A stretch of 64,000 nt of DNA, from positions 90,470 through 154,469 of the forward strand of contig JABDHK010000006.1 in NCBI GenBank assembly GCA_012972835.1. The letters are read 5' to 3'. A program made the translations under genes and the position numbers. Shown here one piece after another: positions 1-7,461 of the stretch. This stretch comes from Chlorobiaceae bacterium. GTDB taxonomy: Bacteria; Bacteroidota; Chlorobiia; Chlorobiales; Chlorobiaceae. Under the pieces are notes generated by a model, which worked only from the letters and a program-made list of their open reading frames with translations, was not told where the DNA came from and did not search any database. Positions within the stretch are counted from its first letter, which is position 1. Every line of letters starts with the position of its first letter.

Positions 1-294
1 CGTACCGGTCTCCATTTCGACATCAAGATTTACCCTGCACTTTGCACTCGTAATCAATGCCTCAGACAAAGGAAGGTTCTGGCGCTGCTGAACCTCGCGA
101 ATGTTCTCCTTCAGTTGCGACTCGCTCAAAAGGATTTCGGCATTTTTAAACCCCGTGAATTCCAATGGCATAGGCGCCTTGCCAGGGTCGATGGTATAGG
201 TGTTGTGTTGCGTGCTGACCTGCCCGGCAAAACAGTCTACAACTGAATCAACCGCATTGGTTTGATAGGGCTGGACTTTAAACTTGAATTTCAT
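1..294 (-). CDS. res: Type III restriction enzyme Res subunit, N-terminal part only
   Basis: Reading leftwards from the ATG at 292-294, 98 codons are open to the window edge. The product starts [20 protein letters not shown], the usual amino end of type III restriction helicase-nuclease subunits, where the Q-motif region precedes the DEAD/DEAH helicase. Walker and nuclease motifs lie outside the window, so activity cannot be judged. It is the last gene of the leftward island and should pair with the Mod subunit encoded at 3526-5565. The two are separated by two cargo genes and a chimeric remnant. The first 34 or so codons are repeated, diverged, at 1690-1793. Family assignment rests on the N-terminal motif plus the nearby mod gene. 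Confidence 0.8.
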   Translation of the reverse strand, partial: MKFKFKVQPYQTNAVDSVVDCFAGQVSTQHNTYTIDPGKAPMPLEFTGFKNAEILLSESQLKENIREVQQRQNLPLSEALITSAKCRVNLDVEMETGT

Positions 295-336
295 AGACCT
301 TTATTCCTGGAGTTCTTTCTGCATTCTTTTCTGCAA
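221..336. repeat. Right-hand duplicated segment, copy at the intact res gene
   Basis: This segment holds the first codons of res plus about 40 bases upstream of its ATG. It recurs, diverged but collinear, at 1720-1834. A 27-base stretch of the upstream part (310-336) is identical in both copies. With the left-hand repeat (1611-1696 and 3511-3596) it frames each of the two cargo genes. Confidence 0.8.
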
Positions 337-478
337 GCCTCAAGAGGGGTGTGCTTGCGTAAGATGTTTTTTAGAATAAATTTACGGTTAATTTATTCTG
401 CATTTATTCTGCAATTGACCAATTTTATTCTGCATTCTTTTCTGCAAATAAGCTGTTTTATTCTGCATTCGGCATACT
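308..478. repeat. Clustered TTCTGCATTC words between DUF1016 gene and res
   Basis: The word TTCTGCATT or a close variant recurs at about 316, 397, 429 and 461, often followed by CTTTTCTGCAA. Some copies lie in the 3' end of the DUF1016 gene, some in the spacer before res. The same words appear at 1815-1860 after the AlbA-type gene. They look like short dispersed repeats at the 3' boundary of the cargo genes. No protein-coding sense is evident on the plus strand, where a 99-codon open frame is made of this repeat. Confidence 0.55.
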
Positions 479-1618
479 GTTTTCATCGAATGATAAGAGC
501 CCTTTCCGGTCAGCCAGACTTGCTTCAATCAGCCTCCGTTCTTTTTCAATCTCCAGCCTAAGTTCCTCTTCCGTCGGGAGGTATTTGAGATATTTCGAGG
601 CAAATATCTGTTTGCTTTCATGTAAAACCGAATATTTGGCTACCGCCTCACTCTTGTCGGAGCAAAGAATCAGGCCGATGGTTGGATTGTCGCCTTCCAC
701 TTTAAACTGATCTTCAAACAAGCGAACATAGCCATCCATCTGCCCAACATCCTGATGGGTAAGTTTGCCAAGTTTCAGGTCGATCAATAAAAAGCACTTC
801 AAAATGAAGTTGTAGAAGACCAGATCGACATAAAAATCATCATCGTCAAATCGGATATGTTTTTGGCGGGCAACAAAGGAAAATCCTTTACCCAGTTCCA
901 GCAGGAAGAATTGCAGATTTCGAATAATGGCCTGCTCCAGTTCGCTTTCATGAAGATCCGGAGTGTCAGGCAGATTAAGAAACTCAAGCACCATAGGCGA
1001 TTTCAGCACGTCAACCGGACTGAGTTTTTCACCCGTCAACCGTTCGCGATTGGCCGTCAGCAGCCCTTGTTCTCCATGATGAGCAATAATTCGCTCATAG
1101 TATGATGTTTGTATCTGCCTTTCCAGTTGCGTTTTACTCCAGCCACACTCAATGGCTTCCCGCTCGTAAAATTCCCGAGCCGCAGGTTTCGATACTCTCA
1201 TCAGAGCACGATAATGCGACCATGTCAGTTGTGGAGAGAAGTTCGTGGCGAATTGGCTACCCGGCGGGTAGCTTTTTTGAAGAGAGGAAAAGAGATCGCT
1301 TTCCGTTTGGGAAGAGACCTCGATAAACCGATCCTGAAAGGCAAGAAAAAATTGTCTGAAGCTTTTAACGCTGGGAACAGAATAACCGTGACCATATTGC
1401 TCCGTCAGTTGTAATGACAGCGTTTCAATGACCTGTTTTCCGTATACTGCGCGCTCTTTGCCTCCTTGTATCTCAACAACTATTTCCCGGCCAATCAGCC
1501 AATAAGCCGTGACCATATTGGTATTAACTGACTGAACCACATTGGAACGAGCTTGTTCGAGAATCTGGACAACTCGATCAAAGAGGGTGCCACCGATTGT
1601 CATTTCATAATCCATCAT
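458..1618 (-). CDS. YhcG-type PDDEXK nuclease (DUF1016 family)
   Basis: 386 aa, with an N-terminal DUF1016-type region (about residues 10-170) and a C-terminal PD-(D/E)xK nuclease domain of the YhcG family (about 215-345). Likely catalytic residues are E227, D265 in YVDLVFYN, and the D280-L-K282 pair. Such proteins often accompany restriction-modification genes. They are presumed DNA nucleases, and their exact role is not settled. The start is supported by a GAGGAGG Shine-Dalgarno just before tandem ATG codons. That initiation region is shared almost exactly with the AlbA-type gene start at 3518. The gene sits between the res/mod chimera and res. The reading frame is intact and full length for the family, so it looks functional. 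Confidence 0.85.
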   Translation of the reverse strand: MMDYEMTIGGTLFDRVVQILEQARSNVVQSVNTNMVTAYWLIGREIVVEIQGGKERAVYGKQVIETLSLQLTEQYGHGYSVPSVKSFRQFFLAFQDRFIEVSSQTESDLFSSLQKSYPPGSQFATNFSPQLTWSHYRALMRVSKPAAREFYEREAIECGWSKTQLERQIQTSYYERIIAHHGEQGLLTANRERLTGEKLSPVDVLKSPMVLEFLNLPDTPDLHESELEQAIIRNLQFFLLELGKGFSFVARQKHIRFDDDDFYVDLVFYNFILKCFLLIDLKLGKLTHQDVGQMDGYVRLFEDQFKVEGDNPTIGLILCSDKSEAVAKYSVLHESKQIFASKYLKYLPTEEELRLEIEKERRLIEASLADRKGLLSFDENSMPNAE

Positions 1619-1696
1619 TGCCTCCTCAGATTGATTTAACTTCCGTTCCGGGAGACAACTGCCTGAAGATCTGATTCACATTGATTTTTACAGTAT
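1611..1696. repeat. Left-hand duplicated segment (mod 3' end plus cargo start), copy 2
   Basis: 86 bases that match 3511-3596 without gaps; by my count 78 positions are identical. The segment carries the last codons of mod, its TGA stop, the GAGGAGG ribosome site and the first codons (ATG ATG GAT) of the cargo gene. Here it links the chimera to the DUF1016 gene. Confidence 0.9.
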
Positions 1697-1793
1697 AAGA
1701 GTTTTGCAAGGTGAGTTGCTGCCCTGCAAAACAATCAACAACGGAGTCAAGCGCGTTGGTTTGGTAAGGCTGTACTTTGAACTTGAATTTCAT
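1626..1793 (-). pseudogene. res/mod chimera, 55-codon remnant
   Basis: An uninterrupted 55-codon frame. Residues 1-34 match the start of Res ([20 protein letters not shown], then CFAGQ). Residues 34-55 match the last residues of Mod (TVKINVNQIFRQLSPGTEVK, then SI). The join falls at a short shared TATAC-like stretch. The simplest origin is deletion of nearly all of one res and one mod copy out of a tandem mod-cargo-res duplication, leaving their two ends fused. It has lost every known functional motif, so a protein role is unlikely, although the frame has stayed open. It still provides the TGA/GAGGAGG translational coupling into the DUF1016 gene. Confidence 0.85.
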
Positions 1794-1834
1794 AGGACTT
1801 TTCCTGTGAGTTCTTTCTGCATTCTTTTCTGCAA
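1720..1834. repeat. Right-hand duplicated segment, copy in the chimera
   Basis: Diverged copy of 221-336: the first codons of res and its upstream spacer, including an identical 27-base stretch at 1808-1834. Here the res-like start leads into the chimera and not into a full res gene. Confidence 0.8.
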
Positions 1835-1844
1835 ATGAGCCGTT

Positions 1845-3518
1845 TTATTGCACTTTCTTTTCTGCAAGTTGCCAAATAGGAGATTTCCGGGTTCCGGCAT
1901 TATCAATGCGTTCTGATCGCCGTAAATTTGCAAGTAAATTTGCGACTTTTTTACTTTTCTGTTCCTTATCCAAGGCATCACTTAATTTTGTCCACAACAA
2001 TTTGTCTATTTCTTCCCTTGAAGCTTTACCGAATTTTGTTAGATAGTCAATGATCAGCTTTGCATAAAAAGCATCATCCTGTGCTCTGGTTCTGATATAT
2101 TCAGCTTTACTTGCAGTAGCCTGCGCCACCACAGCCGAAACATGGATGTTTGGTTGTCTTCCTTCAATCAGTCCACATCTTCTTAAATGACGGATGGTTG
2201 CTACTGGCACCGGCAGCTTTTTCTGGATACGGTCCAGGCAGAGTATATCTGTTAGCGGAAGATCGGTTTTTTGGATCAGCATCCGACTATAAGCAGGATC
2301 AACGACGTGTCCATAAACCGTCATCTTTACAGCGTGCGGGTCACTGAGGTCATAGTCCGGCATAGGGAAATATCGACGGGCCTGGCCTGAATACATGGCA
2401 TGAATACCATACCCCATGGTATCAATCATGTTCAATTCAGTCATAGCCTGCGCAAGGGACGGGTTCCGGTAACGTCGAGGAGTTTTGTTGCCAGCGATGT
2501 AGTCAGCCGGTGTTCCCTCAAAGAAAGAACCTTCGTTTTCAAAAATCAGTTTGTCCGGCTGTTCAGTAACGATAATGCGACCACTACGGGTATAATCCTG
2601 ATGGGCAATGCAGTTATGCAATGCTTCCAAGACAACTTTTTGGTCATACTTGGCAACTTCAATAGCCAGTAACGCATCATCAGGAAGTATGCGAAGCTGA
2701 ATGTTTCTAATTTTCTGATAGAGCGCAGTAGTAGTGAGGAAAAAGGGTGGCGCAAAATGTTCATACGCACGTTCAGGCCCTTCAAGCTTCCATGTCATTT
2801 GGGCTGGATGAGGAGAGAGATAATAGGCTGATTCCGGTTTACCCAAGAGCAAAAGCGTGGAACGCTTAATCTTGCCATCCTGTGTCAGTTTTGCGCGATC
2901 AAGAAAAACCGGTAGTGACCATTGTGATATTTCATCAGATGAGAACCGATTGGCGTACTTACGGGCAAACGATGCGCGTGCCTTTTCCAATGCCGTTTCA
3001 TCAAGATGGTTTATTGTCGCTTCAGGGATGATCTGAGCAGTCCAGTCGCTCGACATAGTCTGCTGCCGGATTTCATCAAGCTTATCCAAACCAAGATGGG
3101 TCAAGCTTTCGCCAGCTCGTGCATAATAATGCCCCTTCCACGAAATCGGCAACCCCCGGGGAGCTGCGGGGATTTCAAAGAAAACTACTCGCCCATTGGG
3201 ATCTTGAAGTTCATGAATATTGCGAAAAGTGATACTTGGCTCTGTATTTTCAGCAATCTGCATTTTCGTGCTTTGCAGTCGCTCAAATTGCAACCGATAG
3301 TCGGTGCCGACAACTTGCCGTGTTTTGTTATGAACCCCAAAAACCAGCCAGGCGGCCTCTTCTCCACGCAAATTCGCTTCATTGGCCAAAGCAGAGAAAT
3401 ACTTTCCAATATCATCGGTCGAATAGTCTTTTCCTGCCTGCTTAAACTCAATGACTTCGTTTTCCCAGGAAGCAATCAGGGTGTTCAACAGCATTTGAAG
3501 ATGAGTTTGATCCATCAT
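1845..3518 (-). CDS. AlbA_2/Schlafen-type putative transcriptional regulator or ATPase
   Basis: 557 aa. The N-terminal part (about residues 12-140) has the AlbA_2/Schlafen pattern ENEVIEFKQAG followed by FSALANEANLRG. The central to C-terminal part (about 270-410) resembles the AAA_4/HATPase-like module of RecG-like transcription regulators (HNCIAHQDYTRSG, then RNPSLAQAMTELNMIDTMGYG). A helical tail with a winged-helix look (about 430-545) follows. Proteins of this design are common accessory genes in restriction islands; their biochemical role is unclear. It starts one base pair group after the mod stop through a GAGGAGG site and tandem ATGs, so translation is probably coupled to mod. The frame is intact. 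It is one of two cargo genes framed by duplicated mod and res ends. Confidence 0.85.
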   Translation of the reverse strand: MMDQTHLQMLLNTLIASWENEVIEFKQAGKDYSTDDIGKYFSALANEANLRGEEAAWLVFGVHNKTRQVVGTDYRLQFERLQSTKMQIAENTEPSITFRNIHELQDPNGRVVFFEIPAAPRGLPISWKGHYYARAGESLTHLGLDKLDEIRQQTMSSDWTAQIIPEATINHLDETALEKARASFARKYANRFSSDEISQWSLPVFLDRAKLTQDGKIKRSTLLLLGKPESAYYLSPHPAQMTWKLEGPERAYEHFAPPFFLTTTALYQKIRNIQLRILPDDALLAIEVAKYDQKVVLEALHNCIAHQDYTRSGRIIVTEQPDKLIFENEGSFFEGTPADYIAGNKTPRRYRNPSLAQAMTELNMIDTMGYGIHAMYSGQARRYFPMPDYDLSDPHAVKMTVYGHVVDPAYSRMLIQKTDLPLTDILCLDRIQKKLPVPVATIRHLRRCGLIEGRQPNIHVSAVVAQATASKAEYIRTRAQDDAFYAKLIIDYLTKFGKASREEIDKLLWTKLSDALDKEQKSKKVANLLANLRRSERIDNAGTRKSPIWQLAEKKVQ

Positions 3519-3596
3519 TGCCTCCTCAGATTGATTTCACTTCAGTTCCGGGAGACAACTGCTTGAAGATTTGATCCACGTTGATTTTGACCGTAT
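3511..3596. repeat. Left-hand duplicated segment, copy 1 at the true mod 3' end
   Basis: The last codons of mod, its stop, the GAGGAGG ribosome site and the first codons of the AlbA-type gene. The same arrangement recurs at 1611-1696 in front of the DUF1016 gene. The repeat therefore spans exactly the junction into a cargo gene. Confidence 0.9.
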
Positions 3597-3739
3597 CGGT
3601 TGTAAAGCCAGTATCACGGAACACGACGCGCAAAGGCTTGTGCTGTGCCAGCTCTTTGACCAGCTCCTCGCTCACGCCGGTATCAAAGCAGGCGATCAGA
3701 GCATTCTCGTCAACAAAAAATACCTCGTATGTTTTAAAT

Positions 3740-3823
3740 GGTGAATTATGAATGGTGAATGGTGAATTTTCAGCTTCGGATAAAAGGTCGCGTTCTTTCT
3801 TTTTTTCACTATTCACCATTCCA
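3740..3823. repeat. Inverted-repeat insertion inside mod (ATGGTGAAT words)
   Basis: Arms GAATGGTGAATGGTGAA (3750-3766) and TTCACTATTCACCATTC (3806-3822) are inverted copies, 16 of 17 pairs matching. The element would form a hairpin with a loop of about 39 bases. In the mod frame it encodes a low-complexity stretch containing SPFTIHNSPF, in a region between the catalytic core and the C-terminus. It keeps the frame, so it looks like a small hairpin element that landed in a tolerant linker. Confidence 0.7.
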
Positions 3824-4027
3824 ATTTCAATTTTCATTTTGCGGATTGGCAGACTCAAGTCAACACTCAAGTCAAGGAGTACCTGAAAGAGCAGGTCTTC
3901 CGGTGTGCGGTCGGGTTTGATGTTGTCAACGGCATTAAAAAGCTCCTCCTGTTTGACGGCATCAGGAGTGTAATAAACCTCGGCCATGTTGGAGGAGTCG
4001 ACTTTGAGAACGCGGAAACCAACGTCT

Positions 4028-4103
4028 AATGATGAAGGATGAGGGATGAAGGATGAATTATCAGAATCAGAAAAAAGGGTGCTTTCTTCATCCTTCATCC
4101 TTG
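4028..4103. repeat. Inverted-repeat insertion inside mod (GGATGAA words)
   Basis: GGATGAAGGATGAA (4044-4057) and its exact complement TTCATCCTTCATCC (4087-4100) form a 14-bp inverted pair around a 29-base loop, flanked by further GGATGA words. In frame it adds a peptide with FIPHPSSL to Mod. It has the same architecture as 3740-3823 but a different word. Confidence 0.7.
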
Positions 4104-5620
4104 CGCCGTTATCCTTGATTTTCTTTCCTGCACGCCTGATACGCTCTTTGCTAATTTCAGCGATGGTTTCGTAGCCCGCTTTGAAAGCTTCAGATTGTTC
4201 ATTGCAAAGTTCCGGCAACTGAACCATGATGAATTTGCGGTTGCCACCATCTTCAGCATTGAGCTGCATTACGGCATGTGCGGTTGTTGAAGAACCTGCA
4301 AAAAAATCAAGAATAATAGCGTCGTCAGAACAAAATAAGCAAGCCTGCCGAATTAAACCTAAAGGCTTTGGGTTATCAAAAGCCTTAAAACCCATGAGTT
4401 GCTTCACGATAGAGCTGCCACCTGATGGTATATGAAACCATACATCGTTTAACAACGTTGAATTTGTAGGTGGTATAAAGTGTTCAGGCTTTTTTGTTGA
4501 TGATAAGCGTAAAAGATCCGTGTCTTGATTTTGTGTACTATACCAATTATCAATATCTTCTTGTGTTAAATTTTGTTCGTTTTTTCCTACATCACTAAGT
4601 AATCTTTGATAATTTTTGATCGCAATAAAACTTCTTTCTTTGCTCCAGCGCCATTGGCCAGATTCAGGAATTATGCCAAAAATTTCATATCGCATTGTTG
4701 GCCTATCCGTACCTCTCCAGTGATTATTCCAAGTACCTGATTTAAAATCATATAGTTCACGTTCCATTTTAGGAAAGCGATACATAGATTGTTTTGAGTA
4801 AAGCAGAATATACTCGAACGCTGTTCCTAATTTATCCCATTTATCAAATTGAGCTTGAACACTCTTAGCACCTCGTTTTATAGCAATAGTGTTTCTATAA
4901 TTTGCTTCCCCAAAGACCTCATTACAGACTTGTTTCAAGCATGACAATTCTTCGTCACCAATGGATATAAATATGACTCCATCATCACTCAGCAGTTTCT
5001 TCGCCAGCTTCAATCTTGGGTATATCATACTCAACCAATCCGAATGAAAGCGCCCATTCGACTCCGTATTGGCAACAAGCCGGTTGCCCTCATCATCCTT
5101 CTGGTTTGAACGCAGCAAAAACTCATCCGCGTTTTCCGCAAAATCATCCTCATAGATGAAGTCATTACCCGTGTTGTACGGTGGGTCAATGTAAATCATC
5201 TTGACCTTGCCGAGGTAGGTCTCCTGCAAAAGCTTCAGGGCATCCAGATTGTCGCCCTCAATGAAAAGGTTTTTCGTGGTATCAAAGTCAACACTCTCTT
5301 CACGGCACGGGCGAAGGGTCTTTGCAATCGGTGCATTTGCGGTCAACAGCGCTTCGCGTTTCCCCGGCCAGTTAAGGTGGTAGCGCTCCTGCGGTCCCTA
5401 AACAATAGAGTCACTCAGCTCCTGTTTGAGCTGATCAAAATCAACAGCCAGCTTCAGGGTGCCGCTTTCATCACGCGCTTCAGTGACACAGCCGGGAAAC
5501 AGCTCTCGAATGCGGGCAATATTGCTGTCAGTCAAATTTGGCGAGTGCATTTTCAGTTTTTCCATATCAATACCAGTTTATTGCCACTATAAAGCGCATA
5601 CCCTACCCCCGAAAACAAGT

Positions 5621-5666
5621 AACCCCCCATGGTGCGCAGAGCCGACGAGATGCGTGGGGGGGGGTT
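5621..5666. promoter_or_regulatory. GC-rich hairpin with G9 tract upstream of mod
   Basis: AACCCCCC (5621-5628) faces GGGGGGGGGTT (5656-5666), and GCGCA (5634-5638) faces TGCGT (5651-5655), around a short loop. The nine-G run lies about 90 bases upstream of the mod start codon on the template-opposite strand, inside otherwise AT-rich DNA. It could be a terminator-like hairpin for something lost, or a homopolymer that modulates mod expression. Both ideas are inference. Confidence 0.4.
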
Positions 5667-6061
5667 GTTCAATAATTTACGTGCAGTATAGTAAAATTTT
5701 CTTTCATAACATTATGGGAAATCATAAGGGGTTGCAACGCACTCATCTTTCCACTTCTGCAAGACGACCTGTTACCAATACCCGTAACAAATCGGATTCA
5801 GTGGATGAGTATGTGTACATGAAATAACCATTCAATAGTTGGGTGTGTACTGAATACATAATAAGTAGTATATAATACATAATCAACATGTACAGTAATA
5901 TCAAACATAGTTATGGATATCAAAAAAGATACACAACACAACAGAACAGAACTAATAACTAATAAGTGATAAGTGATAAGTGATAACAAAATTTCTCAAT
6001 TTTCCATTTCTCCTTGACTTTGAATTATTTTTTCTTCTTATTTGTTGAGGTGATGATTGAG
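5667..6061. other. AT-rich intergenic stretch with GTGATAA tandem words
   Basis: No convincing gene. It presumably holds the mod promoter region (leftward) and the promoter for the 6.0-8.3 kb plus-strand genes. At 5961-5988 a short tandem array of TAATAACTAATAAGTGATAA type words, with GTGATAA repeated three times, resembles the short-word elements found in mod. Base composition is clearly more AT-rich than the housekeeping part of the window. Confidence 0.5.
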
Positions 6062-6178
6062 ATGCTGAAGCTTAAATATCCTCACGCGGGCGTTTTTAGT
6101 GTTTGTCGCTTGGGGCGGGATGAATGGAATAAGTGTCGTGGAAAACATTCAGGTTTCAGTATTGGTGTTGATGATTAA
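6062..6178 (+). CDS. Possible small ORF, 38 aa
   Basis: An ATG at 6062 follows GAGGTG at 6047-6052 with good spacing. The frame runs to TAA at 6176-6178, giving a peptide starting MLKLKYPHAGVFSVCRLGRD and ending SGFSIGVDD. An in-frame ATG nine bases earlier is too close to the ribosome site. I do not recognise it. It lies 39 bases ahead of the DUF6884-like gene on the same strand and could be translated with it. Support is only the ribosome site, protein-like composition and position, so it may be chance. Confidence 0.3.
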   Translation: MLKLKYPHAGVFSVCRLGRDEWNKCRGKHSGFSIGVDD

Positions 6179-6217
6179 AAAAGTATGTTTGTTAACAATT
6201 AAATCAAGGAGCAGGGT

Positions 6218-6877
6218 ATGAAGATTGTTATTCAATGCGCTGGAACAAAAAAACAACAGCAACCAAATGCCGGTTTTTACACTGCGGATCATCAATTGGT
6301 CAAATTCGTAGCTGATCCAAAGAAAGCCCCAAAAAGTGAGCATATTTTTTATGCTCACCCTGATGATATTTCTGATAATCAGCAAACATGGAGAGAGCGT
6401 TTATTGGAATACAATAAAAGTGCTGAAAAAAATCTTTTTCATCTTTTTCCAGCGTATCAGCTTTATGATCATAAAGTGTATCAAGCTTTAGTCAAAAGAT
6501 TTGGTATAGAAAAGGTATTTATTCTTTCAGCAGGTTGGGGACTGATTGCTGCGGATTTTCTTATACCCGATTATGATATTACGTTTAGTAATGCAAAAAA
6601 CGTTGAATCGTATGCTCAAAGAAAGAAAAAAGATCGTTATGATGATTTATGTCAAATAGTAAATGATGGTGAGGATATTATTTTTGTTGGTGGAAAAGAT
6701 TACCAACCACTTTTTAAAAAGTTGACAGCCGATTTAAGTGGTTTAAAGAAAATATTTTACAACGCAACACAAACACCTGTTGCAGAGCGTGGCTATTGCT
6801 TTGAGCGATTTATAACAACGCAAAAAACAAATTGGCAATACACCTGTGCTCAGGCTTTGATTGATGGTAAAATATAA
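6218..6877 (+). CDS. DUF6884/YaaA-like protein
   Basis: 219 aa, starting after an AAGGAG site. The N-terminus MKIVIQCAGTKK and the central VFILSAGWGLIAADFLIPDYD fit the DUF6884/YaaA-like fold, in which an N-terminal C-x-K-K-type strand and a central 'LSAxxGLI' segment with a P-Y-D/E turn are typical. YaaA-like proteins are linked to DNA damage and DNA binding, but the DUF6884 branch has no settled function. The gene is followed after 39 bases by an unknown 123-aa gene, and the two may form an operon. Composition is AT-rich relative to the rest of the window, suggesting horizontal acquisition together with its neighbours. Confidence 0.6.
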   Translation: MKIVIQCAGTKKQQQPNAGFYTADHQLVKFVADPKKAPKSEHIFYAHPDDISDNQQTWRERLLEYNKSAEKNLFHLFPAYQLYDHKVYQALVKRFGIEKVFILSAGWGLIAADFLIPDYDITFSNAKNVESYAQRKKKDRYDDLCQIVNDGEDIIFVGGKDYQPLFKKLTADLSGLKKIFYNATQTPVAERGYCFERFITTQKTNWQYTCAQALIDGKI

Positions 6878-6916
6878 AATGATATTATTTTCATAAACAA
6901 ATAAATTTTATTACAT

Positions 6917-7288
6917 ATGGATTTCTCTGAGTTCGTTTTAGCTTTTCATGAGCAAATTAAAGTTGGTTCTATTTTTCTGAATCCCCAAAAAGGAGATTCA
7001 ACAGTAATGTCCGTAAAAAATGGAATAGTTAAATATATAAGAAAAAAGTCGCCTATTAGTGTGCCTCTTGAAGTTCTTTATCAGTCATACTCAGATTTTA
7101 GCGGAAAAAAAATGTCAACTAATGACTTAAAAGCCTATAAACCAGAGATATTTAACTCAAAAGCAAGCCCGGCAGGGCATGATTGTAATACAACATTTCT
7201 GTTTTGTGTTTTGATGAAAATGAGTCTTGTAAAAAGAATCAAAGGCAAAGGGGTTTCTGGGGATCCTTTTTTTGTCATAATAGATTAG
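6917..7288 (+). CDS. Hypothetical protein, 123 aa
   Basis: I do not recognise this protein. It is a small basic protein with no membrane segment or signal peptide. It contains lysine-rich stretches and a C-terminal segment HDCNTTFLFCVLMKMSLVKR that could be a helix of a winged-helix-like domain (inference). There is no clear ribosome site before the ATG, so the start is uncertain. It lies 39 bases after the DUF6884-like gene and before a terminator at 7411, which suggests the two are a unit. Composition is AT-rich, as in the rest of this insert. Confidence 0.6.
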   Translation: MDFSEFVLAFHEQIKVGSIFLNPQKGDSTVMSVKNGIVKYIRKKSPISVPLEVLYQSYSDFSGKKMSTNDLKAYKPEIFNSKASPAGHDCNTTFLFCVLMKMSLVKRIKGKGVSGDPFFVIID

Positions 7289-7410
7289 CTTTTAATGATA
7301 GAGTGCAATTTTTGGTTTCTGAAAGCTAGGATATAAATAGCTCATTATTTAATTTACAGATAGAGTCGCGTCGTTCAATCGTCATCACCACTATAGTTTA
7401 AATCTATGGG

Positions 7411-7439
7411 ATCCCCCGTTGCTTACCACGGGGGATTTT
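7411..7439 (+). terminator. Rho-independent terminator
   Basis: ATCCCCCGT and ACGGGGGAT form a perfect nine-pair stem around TGCTTACC, followed by a short T run. It ends the 6.2-7.3 kb transcription unit just before the GIY-YIG gene. That gene must then have its own promoter or rely on read-through. Confidence 0.75.
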
Positions 7440-7461
7440 GAATAATTTAAAAACGTAAACC

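Larger units (their letters stand above)
3526..5565 (-). pseudogene. mod: Type III DNA methyltransferase (Mod) with in-frame amber codon
   Basis: From the ATG at 5563-5565 the frame reads 55 sense codons, meets TAG at 5398-5400, and continues in the same frame for about 620 further codons to 3526. The text across the stop is smoothly Mod-like (QLKQELSDSIV, stop, GPQERYHLNWPGKREALL). A single substitution in a Glu or Gln codon therefore explains it. All catalytic elements lie after the stop: DPPYNTGNDF (motif IV), then LDFFAGSSTTAHAV (motif I variant), the beta-class N6-adenine methylase order. After the amber codon the only plausible restart is TTG at 5344-5346. The first later ATG falls just before DPPY. 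The gene also carries two in-frame inverted-repeat insertions (3740-3823, 4028-4103). It is probably inactive unless read through; a sequencing error is possible. Confidence 0.85.

Noticed and set aside
262..561. Plus-strand ORF of 99 codons
   Set aside because: It is made of the TTCTGCATTC-type repeat and runs antisense into the DUF1016 gene; low complexity, no ribosome site.
3006..3566. Plus-strand ORF of 186 codons
   Set aside because: Antisense shadow of the AlbA-type gene, which has a family match and a ribosome site.
5459..5827. Plus-strand ORF of 122 codons upstream of mod
   Set aside because: It crosses the mod 5' end antisense and the G9 hairpin; composition is not protein-like.
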